NCBI GenBank assembly: GCA_019279435.1
Contig: JAAALK010000081.1
Span: forward strand, 54,489,318 to 54,553,317
Direction of reading: 5' to 3'
Origin: Zizania palustris
Taxonomy: Eukaryota > Streptophyta > Magnoliopsida > Poales > Poaceae
Length of the DNA stretch: 64,000 nt
Part shown: positions 1-9,913 of the stretch, piece after piece
How positions within the stretch are numbered: position 1 is the stretch's first letter
How the letters are laid out: each line of letters starts with the position of its first letter
Translations under genes and position numbers: made by a program
The notes under the pieces: generated by a model
Told to the model about the DNA's origin: nothing
Database searches by the model: none
Seen by the model: only the letters and a program-made list of their open reading frames with translations

Positions 1-1473
1 GCAGGGCACGTAGACAAAAGTTTTCAAGTCCGACATCCACAGCTTGCAAAGTACTTGGAAGAAATTCGCAAGATCGAAGCACATTTCAAGGGTATTTCCA
101 TTCGGAGTATACCAAGAGCTGAAAACGTGCAAGCGGACATTTTAGCGAAGGCTGCTGCCGGAGCTGTGGATGTGCCTGACGAAGCTTTCTATGAGGAGCT
201 CAATATACCTTCGGTGCCACAAGTTGCTTCTGCAGAGATTCTCTGCATTCCTAGTGCAGATTGGAAGGATTCAATCATAGAACTCTTGCAAGGAGGAACG
301 AATTTGCCCGAAGAGCCCCAATTGTCAAGGTTAAAGCTCAGAGCAAGAAACTATCAGCTAATCAACGGTATATTATACAAGGCCGGAGTATGTTCCCCTC
401 TACTCCGATGTATATCTCAAGCCGAAGGCCAAGAAATTCTTCGAGAAATTCACGAAGGCCTTTGTGGAAGCCATCTAGCCCCTAGAGCTCTGGCAGGAAA
501 AACACTTCGCCAGGGGCTTTATTGGCCCACAATAACAGCTGATGCGGAGAGCTTGGTCCGCACTTGTCAAGGATGCCAGTGGATGGGTCGACGGAGTCAT
601 CGCCCACCAACAGCTCTTCAAGTCATTGCTCCGGTATGGCCTATGGCCAGATGGGGTATGGATCTAATTGGTCCCTTTCCGTTAGCAAAGGGAAATCTGA
701 AATTCGCAGTGGTAGCTATCGAATATTTTTCTAAGTGGGTCGAAGCAGAGCCCTTAACAGCTATCACTTCGAATAATGTACAGAAATTCTTCTGGAAAAA
801 CATTATTTGCAGGTTCGGAGTGCCTAGATATCTCACAGTTGATAATGGAACACAGTTCGACGCAGAACCCTTCAGGAAGTTTTGCGAAGACTTAGGCATT
901 CAACTATGTTTTGCTGCAGTGAGACATCCTCAGTCAAATGGAGCAGTTGAGCGAGCCAATGGAAATATCTTATCAGGACTAAATCGAAGAATAGTAGGAT
1001 TATCAAAGGGACTGTGGACCGAAGAGCTTCCGAAGATTCTATGGTCCATTCGGACTACGCAAACAAGGTCCACAGGTTTTACTCCGTTCAGACTACTATT
1101 CGGAGATGAAGCTATGACTCCAACGGAGCTCAAAGGAGGCTCACTTCGCAGCACTGAACCAGACATCGAAGAAGAAAGACAAGCTTCGTTAGATTTGTCA
1201 GAAGAAACAAGGCTTCGAGCTGTAGCCAATTTATCAAAGTATCATCAGCAGACGAAGACTTGGTATGACCCGAAGGTTAAGCTCAGCGAGTTAAGGCCGG
1301 GTCATCTTGTTCTACGAAGCATTATAGCACCAGGGAAGTTAGGCAATAAATGGGAAGGTCCATATCTAATTGTCCGCTCGGGGCGCCCTGGTTCATTTAA
1401 ATTAGCTAATTTAGAAGGTGAAGAGTTAGCACATACTTGGCATGCGGAGCACCTAAAGCGATACTTCGCATAA
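1..1473 (+). CDS. E1 pol 3' end: archaeal-type RNase H tail and integrase
   Basis: The frame is open from base 1 to the TAA at 1473; the true start lies outside the window. The first ~50 codons are the end of the additional RNase H (ISIRSIPRAENVQADILAKA). Next comes the integrase zinc-binding region, with HEGLCGSH giving the histidines and CQGCQW the cysteines. The catalytic core follows: D in GMDLIGPF, D in TVDNGTQFD and E in NGAVERANG. The C-terminal part (GHLVLRS...GKLGNKWEGPYLIV) is the usual DNA-binding tail and ends HLKRYFA. Integrase inserts the cDNA copy into nuclear DNA. No stop or frameshift is visible, so this part could encode active enzyme. E2 carries a broken homologue on the other strand that lacks the last ~100 codons. 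Confidence 0.9.
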   Translation, partial: AGHVDKSFQVRHPQLAKYLEEIRKIEAHFKGISIRSIPRAENVQADILAKAAAGAVDVPDEAFYEELNIPSVPQVASAEILCIPSADWKDSIIELLQGGTNLPEEPQLSRLKLRARNYQLINGILYKAGVCSPLLRCISQAEGQEILREIHEGLCGSHLAPRALAGKTLRQGLYWPTITADAESLVRTCQGCQWMGRRSHRPPTALQVIAPVWPMARWGMDLIGPFPLAKGNLKFAVVAIEYFSKWVEAEPLTAITSNNVQKFFWKNIICRFGVPRYLTVDNGTQFDAEPFRKFCEDLGIQLCFAAVRHPQSNGAVERANGNILSGLNRRIVGLSKGLWTEELPKILWSIRTTQTRSTGFTPFRLLFGDEAMTPTELKGGSLRSTEPDIEEERQASLDLSEETRLRAVANLSKYHQQTKTWYDPKVKLSELRPGHLVLRSIIAPGKLGNKWEGPYLIVRSGRPGSFKLANLEGEELAHTWHAEHLKRYFA

Positions 1474-1677
1474 GGGCTCCTTGTAATTCGCTTGTAATCA
1501 CCTCTAAATTAATAAAGCGTACATCCTGTAGCGTGCCTTCCCCTTGACGCTCCTAGTCTCCCGAGCGGACGCGCTGGGACAGAAGTCGTTGAGAGGGAAG
1601 TGTATTAAGCAGGGTTGTATTTCCGGACTTCGTACCCATAAAGTCGAAGCCTCCGGTGTGGGGGCTGACATAATCCG
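1474..1677 (+). other. E1 region downstream of pol
   Basis: This short non-coding stretch between the pol stop and the tandem array shows no motif that I recognise. It belongs to the 3' untranslated region of E1. Confidence 0.5.
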
Positions 1678-2095
1678 GAGCCCAGGCCATCGGCTTGTAG
1701 GCATCCGTAAAAGAGCCCAAAACCACACTCTACGGAGTCCAAGCTTCGGCTGGTAGACTTCCGTAAAAAGAGCCGAAGGTGGCCAAAATCTGCGGAGTCC
1801 AAGCTTCGGCTGGTAGACTTCCGTAAAAAGAGCCGAAGGTGGCCAAAATCTGCGGAGTCCAAGCTGCAGCTTGTCAGACTTCCGTAAAAAGAGCCGAAGG
1901 TGGCCAAATTCTGCGAAGTCCAAGCTCCGGCTGGTAGACTTCTGCAAAAAAGAGCCCAAGTGGCTACAATTTCTACGAAGTCCAAGCTCCGGCTGGTAGA
2001 CTTCTGCAAAAATAGCCGAAGGTGGCTACAATTTCTGCGAAATCCAAGCTCCGGCTGGTAGATTTCCGCAAAAAAAAAAAAACAGCCGAAGGTGG
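1678..2095 (+). repeat. ~60-bp tandem array in E1 3' untranslated region
   Basis: About seven head-to-tail units of 60-62 bp are present. Each starts near gtccaagcttcggctggtag and ends in a purine-rich aaaaagagccgaaggtggc stretch. The two units at about 1738-1857 are nearly identical; the outer ones are more diverged, and the last has an expanded A run. Such arrays in the 3' untranslated region of Tat elements are known to expand and can seed satellite DNA. Reading frames crossing this array on the minus strand are products of the repeat, not genes. E2 has no such array in the matching place. Confidence 0.9.
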
Positions 2096-2467
2096 CTAAA
2101 GCAAAGCAGCATTTAAGCCATGAGCTTCGAATGATTGTTCATATGCGTCCAAAGTGACAAAATTTTTTAAGACATTAAAGTGTCCTGGAAGTTATCTCAA
2201 TTGATCTCTTTCATGAAATAAACAAAGGTACCAAGTTACCATTCTTCTGACTGCAAATAGTCGAAGATATTTCATAAGATTTCAAAAGATCTTTAAATGA
2301 CAGAGGGGCTCCGAACCCCCACAAAATTGTACTCCGAAGTTTTTTCTTTGCGCATAACCATCTTCGAATACAGTTCGAAGTTGCTTATACCCAAAGAGGG
2401 GCTAGTAAATATGGAGACAATTTTAAATCGGCAATCATTATCAAAACAAATGTATTTACAAATTACA
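2096..2467. other. E1 spacer between tandem array and antisense gene
   Basis: Non-coding. It contains a gaggggct motif twice and ends just before the stop codon of the antisense gene. The matching segment of E2 lies at about 29606-29875 in the opposite orientation and is recognisably similar, so the spacer belongs to the family. It may hold the 3' end of the antisense transcript, but I could not identify a polyadenylation signal with certainty. Confidence 0.5.
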
Positions 2468-5400
2468 TCATGAAAAATTGGTATCTATACCAAGAAGGAA
2501 TCGGAGACCTCTTCGGTCCCGAGAGCTAGGGGTGGAACGACTAGTTCCAACATCGGAAGTTCTAAGAACTTTACGTTTAACTCTCTTCCTCCCCTTCGAA
2601 GCTCTAAAATCCTTCTGTTCTTGTTGAAGCTCGGCCCAAGTTCGAAGCCGCTCGGGGCTTCTCTCCCAGCTTCTAAGATCTTCAGATCTTTTATTTTGGG
2701 CTTCACCTTCGTCTTCGGACCAATTAGTGTCTTCAGAAGACGAGGTGTTTGCGTCGCCCTCTTTATCTTCCTCTTTAATATAAGACAATATGTCTTTGAT
2801 TACTTCGGGCGCAATAACGCCGGAGTCATCTCGAGGGATAAGAAATCGAGGACGCTTATAACTCTTTAGAAGTTCGAAGGTGTTCCACAGTGAGCGAAGT
2901 TCGCTGTTAAGCTCTAACACTTCGATATCTTCTATAAGAGGCAAAGCCTAAAAATATGACAAACAAGATTTTCATTGATAAATATTTACAAGCATCAGCT
3001 TTACATAATCAAAAAATCCTAAATAATTCTAAACCTGCGGGTTCGGAGAAGGCTGACTGCTCGAAGCTTGGCTCCGAACTTGCTTTTGGCGTTGGCCTTC
3101 GTCAATCCAAGCCTTGATCGCAGATCGACCTTCGGCTCTCCATGAAGTCTGGAAGGCTCGCCAAGCAACAGCTACACCTTCGGAAGGTTTTAAAAGTCGG
3201 TCGTCGTCGAAGATGATGGAGCCCTGTGCGCTCGGAGTGATTGATCGGCCCAAATCCTCGTAGTAGCGAAGTATTCCAAGGGCAGACACTTGTCCGGAGA
3301 GTTCTCCATAACGTATGCCTGCCGTCTTCATTTGCTTCGCTGCTCCTTGGATCCTCTTTAGCCGGCGCAGCAGAGTTACATTGTCATCCGAAGGTAGTGA
3401 TCCAGTAGTACCGAAGTACTCCAAGACACTTAACATTTGTTCAATGACCTCCGAAGCCACCTTCTCCGACTTAACCTTTTCTTCAATAAGCATATCCTTG
3501 GCCGAAGTTGTTTCAGCTAAAACTCCGGAGATTCGAGCGTTCTCCGTAGTCAAAGCATTCTTTTGAGTTCGGAGTTGGCCAGCCTCTTCTTGTAGCCTCA
3601 CAAGTGCGGAGTCCTTCGCAGCATCCTCCGTCCGCAGTCTTTCAATCTCTGCTCGAAGCACAACTCTTTCTGCTTCGAGCTCTTTCCTTGCAGCTTCCAA
3701 ACTTTGCCTAGCCCTTCGCTCTGCTATTATCACATTGTCCATTTGAGATACTCGACCTTCGGAGAAGTTAAGATTTCTTTGAAGAGTTTCGTTCTCTTCC
3801 CGAAGTTGAGCAATTTCGTTTTCATTCGACAAAGCTGCAGCGCGGGCTAAGACTGCTTGCTAAGAAAAAGAAAAACTAGAATAAGAAATTATTCATATAT
3901 AATTCATTATTTGGTTCGAAGATGCTTTATACCTGATAAGCTGCTCTTTCCACAGCAAGGCTAAGCTCCGAACCCTTCACTCTACTTAAGCGGGCTACCA
4001 GTTCTGTTTCCCCGACTTGGCGACTGGCTTCACCCAAAGGTTTAACCAAAGTCCCAAGTCCGGTTTTCTCCTCCAAAAAAGGAGTTATGAGAGGAATCAG
4101 TTTCGAAGCTTTCTGGTCAGCCCTGCTTAGCGAAGGTCCGGAGGTCTCTTCCGAGGCCCTTGGAACTTCAGAAGATGGCCCCCCCTCAGTCGATTCACTT
4201 TCGTCCATTGGCTCAGATGAAGTTGATCCTTGAGCTGGGAGGGGCTCGATGTGTCTTTTTCCTCTTCCAGGCCCCGGTAGAGCAACTCCCGGTTGCGGCC
4301 CCGAAGTTGTCGAAGGTCTTAGAGTTATATCTTCGAGGGATACTTCGACAACAGGAGGCTCTGAAAAAACCAAAAAATTACACATTGTATAATTTTGCAA
4401 AAATTGATAAGAATTAAGCAAAATTTACCTTCGATATTCTCTGGAATATCGAGCACCGGGCTGATCGGAGGATCATAAGTGTAGTCCTCATCCGAATCAG
4501 CCGTTAAATCTTGGGCTACAGGAGCATCGTCCTGAAGAGCCCTTGTTACTTCTTCGAGAATCGAAGCCATAGTGACTTCGACTCCCCCTTCATCCACTGA
4601 AACTCCGGCTTGAGTTGTGCCTTCCTGAACTACCGAAGTCATTGGTTGATCAACATTGTTCCCAGACTCCGGTATGTTCGCAGGCACTTCGGCCTCATTC
4701 ACACCCATAGGGGCTTCGATTTGTTCTCCCTGGGTATCCAGAGCTCTTACTTCTTCGATGTTGGCTTGAGGCTCCGGAATACCTGCAGTGTCTTCAATGA
4801 GAATACTTCGTTGAGCTGCATCTTCGTCAATTAATCTTACTAGTAAAATACCTTCGTCTTCTTTAGAGCTAGAAGCCGAAGCTCTTGAGCTCGAAGGTGC
4901 GAGGTTTTTCGGCTTCCGAGCCACTTTCTTCGTCGGAGTCCTTGCGGAGCTGGAGGCTCCAGCTTCGGCTACTCTTTTCTTGGGTCCTTTCTCTTGAGGC
5001 ACCCAGTCCATCAGAGGGGGCGGAGTTAACTCCAACATTCCCCATACTCTGTTAGATCGCTCCCAACTTCCGACTAATTTGATTCGCCATTCCTTTTCTG
5101 ACGGAGTTGGAGCACCCAAGATCTTCTCCGAAGCCCTTATAATTTGCTCTGAAGTAATAGGGGCTGAAGAAGCTAAAAAATAACTCAAGTTAATCTTTCT
5201 TCGAAGTAAATATGTATTATGCATGTTGGTTTCGAAGTTACCTGCAGGGCTCGAAGTATAGTTTATCTTGCGAAGACCGCCTTCCGAGTCATCTTCGAAG
5301 ACGATAGGCCAGTTGGCCATCAACGGAGAAATTTGAAGTCCGATGAACTCTTCGGCTAAGTCCCGCATGCTCAACCTTTTGCTGATTTTCTGAAGCAAGT

Positions 5401-6187
5401 TGAGGCGAGCTTCGAGTTGACCTTCGTCAGGTTGCACTAAGGCTTCCTTCCGGAACTGGATTTCCTTGAGGGGACCAGCCAGAGGACTACCCACTCCAAC
5501 TTCAGCATAAAACCACCTCAGAACCCAATCGGTGTACCATCTAGCATTGATGGCCTTGGCAGGGAATTGCAGTGCATATTCATCACGAAGCCTAAAATTG
5601 ATGCTTCCAAAGGAAACTACCACCTTCTCACCTCCGGAGCCTACGAAGGTCTTTGGCTGACAAGTCGCTCTATGCAACGCAGCGAAGATTTCAGCCCTCC
5701 CCTCACAACCTTCGGCTCTCAGTGCCCACTCGAAGATGGCCAGTCTGGCTACAGCATTCGGAGACAGCTGGGGGAGGGTTACATGAAACAAGTCGAGGAC
5801 TTCGGCCAAGAAATCTGCAGCAGGGAGGCCCAAGCCTGCTTCGAAAAAAGCTTCGAACACTACGACCTCTCCGGGTCTTGGTGATGGGATTGCTTCTTTG
5901 CCCGGTTTTCGAACCATTACCCCATTGCTAATCTTACCCCCTGCTGTGATTGCCAAGGACTCTCTTTTGCAGGTCGAAGGTCCCAATTCAAAGGACTGAT
6001 CCAAATATTTAGTCGATGGAGGGCACAGACCTTGGTCATCGGGGATTTGGGGATTTCTCCCCCCTGCCGCCATGGACATTGCCGCCTGCATCGAGGGTGC
6101 CGCCGCCAATGTTGCCGCCGCTGCTGCTGCGGCTGCCTGCTGCCGAGCCAAGGTCGAAGGCGGCGCAGATCCTTTGGTCTTCACCAT
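2468..6187 (-). CDS. E1 antisense gene, five exons, ~1140 aa, Transposase_28-like
   Basis: This gene runs opposite to gag-pol. Its proposed exons, in minus order, are 6187-5242, 5172-4429, 4360-3933, 3859-3035 and 2947-2468. They join in phase with no stop and total 3423 nt. The start is the first ATG (MVKTKGSAPP), about 150 bp below a TATA-like box. Residues ~16-40 are alanine-rich. Residues ~108-230 (VVVFEAFFEAGLGLP to WYTDWVLRWFYAEVG) resemble, from memory, the plant 'putative gypsy type transposon' family PF04195. Residues ~380-700 are acidic, Ser/Pro-rich and probably disordered. Exon 4 is heptad-rich coiled coil followed by a conserved block (LLRRLKRIQGAAKQMK). Exon 5 ends in a basic tail. 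No function is established. Antisense genes at this place are known in Grande/Retand-type elements; E2 carries a decayed homologue. Confidence 0.8.
2948..3034 (-). other. Intron 4 of E1 antisense gene (87 nt)
   Basis: The donor is gtttag and the acceptor atttttag, minus strand. If not removed, translation stops at once in the intron (TAG of gtttag). If removed, ..SPNPQ joins ALPLIEDIEVL. The E2 counterpart is 29028-29112. The donor is weaker than the others, so this junction is the least certain. Confidence 0.7.
3860..3932 (-). other. Intron 3 of E1 antisense gene (73 nt)
   Basis: The donor is gtataaag and the acceptor a long T-rich run ending cttag, minus strand. It joins ..ERAAYQ to QAVLARA. 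The E2 counterpart (28107-28179) has the same length, 73 nt, with gtacgaag and a tract ending cgcag. Confidence 0.82.
4361..4428 (-). other. Intron 2 of E1 antisense gene (68 nt)
   Basis: The donor is gtaaatttt and the acceptor ggttttttcag on the minus strand, with an AT-rich interior. It changes the frame, and its removal joins ..IPENIE to EPPVVEV exactly. In E2 the matching intron is 27593-27666 with the same gtaaa and cag edges. Confidence 0.82.
5173..5241 (-). other. Intron 1 of E1 antisense gene (69 nt)
   Basis: On the minus strand the exon ends CCTGCAG, followed by gtaac at the donor and a T-rich tract ending ttttttag at the acceptor. The length is a multiple of three, so the frame also stays open if it is retained. 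Comparison with E2 supports removal: there the two exon edges are separated by only 25 nt (26873-26897), which still begin gtaac and end ttcag. Confidence 0.8.
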
Positions 6188-6660
6188 CGCGATTGCCGGA
6201 TCAACTTGAGAGAACGGGAACTAGGGCTCAAGAACTCGAGAGTTAGGGCTCAAGAACTCAAGAACTCAAGAACTCAAAAGGCTTTTGACTGGGAGCGAGC
6301 GGTGAAAAGGTAATCGAGTAAGTTCCAGAGTTCTTTATTTATAACCCAAAACTTTCCGTTTGTTACCGTTTGGGCTCCGCCCTTTCGCATTCCCGCCTGT
6401 TATTTTCCTCCGAAAATAACGCCTCATATAACTCCGTTAGAACAGGAACTAACGGTTATATTTTCTAAGTCTAAAAAGACTTTCGAACTTCCTGAGTCAG
6501 TTCTAAGATAGTTCGAAAAGTAATTACTTTATGACTGATTCGAAGTTCATATCTTCATGTATTTCGGAGATAAAACAAAAATTAATAACCCCTATGGTTA
6601 GTTATCTTTTCTTTCCGTATACTGCTCTCCTAACGTTACAGGCTGAACGGAGAAGCGTAT
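6188..6660 (-). promoter_or_regulatory. E1 antisense promoter region with TATA box at 6336-6346
   Basis: On the minus strand a TATA-like box (TTATAAATAA, 6336-6346) lies about 150 bp upstream of the antisense gene ATG. E2 has ctataaatag at 25880-25889, about 100 bp upstream of its homologous ATG, so the arrangement is conserved. The rest of this interval, up to the polypurine tract, has no open frame that I can support. Confidence 0.6.
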
Positions 6661-6672
6661 TCGAGGGGCTAC
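6661..6672 (+). promoter_or_regulatory. E1 polypurine tract
   Basis: The purine-rich gaggggct directly precedes the TG that opens the 3' LTR. The same motif, reversed, follows the LTR of E2 (gtagcccctcg from 24919). It would prime plus-strand DNA synthesis. Confidence 0.65.
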
Positions 6673-7169
6673 TGTTGGGGGAAAATATCCCATCTTCGGG
6701 GTTATTGCCAAAGCAACATGAAGACAGTCAACCAGTTCGAAGATAGTCCGAAGGTCATCTTCGAAGGCAGCTTGGAACCTCGTCAGGAGTTCGAAGACTG
6801 GCATTGGTTCGAAGTATGTCTTCGAACCAAAGCCTTCCAGGATCTTTTCTGCCAGCTAAGATGGAAGACTTATCTTCTATCCTATTAGATTAGTCTTTTA
6901 CCATTTTAGCCCTATTAAGGAAACCGAATAGTTTCCTTAATGTCGGTTGTAATAGAGGGGTAAATAGGTCTTTTCCTTAATGTTTGGGCCTATAAATACC
7001 CCCCATTTCACCCTGTAATAGGGACGAATTTACAAGTGAATCAATACGCACTTTCGAACTATTCTAAGCCATTATCCTTTCGGAGGCTTGGAACAGTTTG
7101 CTTCGCAAACACTTCGTTTGTTAGTTTCTTTTCTACAGAAACCTGTTAGCGTAATCTTTTACGCCAACA
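6673..7169 (+). repeat. E1 3' LTR (497 bp)
   Basis: It begins TGTTGGGGG and ends CCAACA, so TG...CA ends are present. A TATA box (tataaatacc, 6991) precedes a C-rich start region. The reverse complement of the same LTR family forms 24427-24918 (492 bp) and 60943-61434. The U3 part contains several ttcgaag words. Downstream transcription would run into the copia pol remnant of E5. Confidence 0.9.
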
Positions 7170-9913
7170 GTCGTCATGGGAAAATGGTTGCCGCTTCTCA
7201 TTCACCTGTGACTCAGGTGATGACTTCGTATCCAGGCGAGCTTTTGCATTTGGACACTGTAGGTCCAGCTCGGGTACGCTCAGTCGGTGGGAAGTGGTAT
7301 GCACTTGTGATTGTTGACGACTTTTCTCGTTTCTCGTGGGTTTTCTTTTTGGAGTCTAAGGATGAAACTTTTCAATTTGTCGATGACCTGGTTTTGAAGC
7401 TAAAGAATGAGAACAATGGTCGGATGCGAGCAATTCGCTCTGACAACGGCTCTGAGTTCAAGAACTCTCAGTTCGTCAGCTTCTGTGGTGATCAGGGTCT
7501 GGACCATCAGTTTTCTTCTCCTTACACTCCCCCACAGAACGGCGTTGTGGAACGAAAGAACCGCACGCTAGTTGAGATGGCCAGGACGATGCTCGATGAG
7601 CACAGGACTCCTAGGCGTTTTTGGGCTGAAGCCATGAACACGGCTTGCTATCTGGCAAATCGCATTTTTCTTAGAGCTTACATTGGTAAGACATCATATG
7701 AGTTGCGTTTTGGCAGACAGCCCAAAGTGAGCCACTTGCGAGCGTTTGGCTACAAGTGCTTTGTGCTCAAAAAGGGAGGGCATTTGGACAAATTTGAGTC
7801 TCGTTGCTGGGATGGTGTTTTTCTTGGTTATGCATTGCATTCTAGAGGCTTCCGTGTTTGGAACCTCGAATCCCAGCTGCTTGTCGAGACGTGTGAAGTT
7901 TCATTTGATGAGTCCCTACCTTCTTTGACTCCTTCTTTTGAGCTTTCTGGCGATGATGAGCTCGGAGAGTCCATCTTCGAGGAAGATGAGGATACTCCAG
8001 CTGCTGTTGAGGGCGGGCCTTCTGCATCCCCCGCAGAGCCCACACCTTCTGTGACTTCGACTGATGATGAGGGCGGACCTCTGATCACTTCTTCCACTTC
8101 GATCGAGCCCCCTCAGTCGAGTCCAGAGGTGCCAGCTGCTGACTCCGGTGAGGTGACTTCAGATCACCAGGGAACCCGAGCAGTTCAGCGTGACCACCCC
8201 TCAGAGCTCATCATTGGTGATTTAACTGAAAGGACTTTGCGTTCTTCTGCCTCTCTCGCTGTGTTTGCTGAATCTGCATTTGTTGCATCTTTTGAGCCCA
8301 GAGACATTTCTCATGCTCTCTCTGATTCTAATTGGATTAATGCCATGCAAGAAGAGCTTGAGAATTTTGTCCGCAATCGGGTTTGGACACTAGTTGAGCC
8401 GCCACCAGGATGCAACCCCATAGGCACCAAGTGGGTATTCAAGAACAAACAAGGTGAAGATGGGGTTGTGGTGCGCAACAAGGCTCGACTAGTCGCCCAG
8501 GGTTATTGCCAGAAGGAAGGTATTGACTTTGAAGAAACCTTCGCTCCTGTGGCCCGTCTTGAGTCCATTCGTATTCTTCTAGCTTTTGCCGTTTCAAAGG
8601 GTTTTAAGCTTTTTCAAATGGACGTTAAGAGTGCTTTTCTGAACGGGTTCATAGAGGAGGAGGTATATGTTAGGCAACCCCCCGGTTTTGAGAACCCCAA
8701 GTTTCCTCGACATGTTTTTAAGTTGCATAAAGCTTTATACGGGTTGAAGCAAGCCCCCAGGGCTTGGTATGACCGGTTGAAGCAATTTTTGTTGGGGAAG
8801 GGCTTTGTGATGGGTTCTGTGGACAAAACTCTTTTCTTGCTCAGAGATGCTTCAGATTTTTTAGTTGCTCAGATTTACGTGGACGATATTATCTTTGGCG
8901 GTACTACTAATTCTCTTGTGTCCAAGTTTTCTGAGCAAATGCACAGTGAGTTTGAGATGAGCCTCATGGGTGAGCTTAAGTACTTTTTAGGGCTCCAGAT
9001 CAAGCAGACCAAGGACGGCACCTTCATCCACCAAGGTAAGTATACTCGTGACATGCTTAAGAAATTTGACTTTGGTGGTGAATTGAAGCCGCAGATGACC
9101 CCGATGGGCACTTTTGGGGGTCTGGACAAGGACGAGAGCGGTGTCAAGGTCAATGAGAAAGAATTTCGAGGGATGATCGGTTCGCTGTTGTACTTAACGG
9201 CAACAAGACCAGACATACAGTTCGCCGTGGGACTTTGTGCACGTTTTCAGTCTTCACCACGCGCGTCTCACCGGCAGGCTGTCAAGCGCATTTTCAGATA
9301 TCTCACTTATGCGCCTGATCTTGGTCTTTATTATTCAGCATCATCATCACTTGATTTATCTGGCTTTTCGGACACCGACTTTGGTGGGTGCCGGTTGGAT
9401 CGCAAGTCGACTTCCGGTACTTGCCAGTTTCTTGGTTCTTCCCTTGTATCTTGGTCTTCTCGAAAGCAATCTGGAGTTGCTCTTTCGACCACAGAGGCTG
9501 AGTATGTAGCTGCTGCTAGCTGCTGCTCACAGTTGGTTTGGATGATTTCTACTCTACGAGACTTTGGGTTATTCTTTCCTACCAGGGTTCCATTGTTTTG
9601 CGACAGCACTAGTGCTATTAGTGTAGGGAAAAACCCGTGTCTTCATTCAAAAACCAAACATATTGATGTGCGCTTTCACTTCTTGCGGGATCAATATGAG
9701 AAAGGTGTCATTGACCTTATTCATGTTGATACCCATCATCAGTTGGCTGACATTTTCACCAAACCCCTAGATCAATCTACTTTTGAGCGTTTACGAGGGG
9801 ATTTGGGTGTTGTGTATCATTTTAGGATATTTTGCGTCAGTTTTCTTTTTACTCTTTTCTTGAGTCTTTTTGTGTGTGTTCACATCATACATATTCACAT
9901 ATCACACATTTGA
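7170..9913 (+). CDS. E5 pol remnant: integrase, reverse transcriptase, RNase H
   Basis: The frame is open without a stop from the E1 junction. The first ATG inside it is at 7184, giving about 909 codons. Integrase core residues are D in LHLDTVGPAR, D in IRSDNGSEF and E in VVERKNRT. An acidic Ser/Pro linker follows. Reverse transcriptase spans roughly NPIGTKWVFK to the YVDD catalytic box (QIYVDDIIFG), and RNase H includes SGFSDTDFGG and FCDSTSAIS. Protease and gag are separated from it by E1. One base has been lost near the normal stop compared with E4 (tatcatttt against tatccttttt), so the protein gains about 30 hydrophobic residues. The E1 LTR promoter lies just upstream. Confidence 0.88.

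Larger units (their letters stand above)
1..7169 (+). mobile_element. E1: Ty3/gypsy Tat-lineage (Retand-like) element, 3' part
   Basis: This is the 3' portion of a long gypsy element whose 5' LTR, gag, protease and reverse transcriptase lie left of the window. In order it holds the end of the second RNase H, a complete integrase, a tandem array, a large antisense gene and the 3' LTR. The dual-RNase-H family and the antisense gene downstream of integrase are features known from Tat elements such as Grande and Retand. The right edge ends in CA at 7169, and the next bases (gtcgt...) are the interior of a copia polyprotein gene, so E1 inserted into E5. The expected 5-bp target duplication would be GTCGT, but its partner is outside the window. 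Confidence 0.9.

Noticed and set aside
1504..2009. Minus-strand frames across the 60-bp array
   Set aside because: The units are multiples of about three, so any frame repeats itself. The peptide repeats reflect the DNA repeat only.
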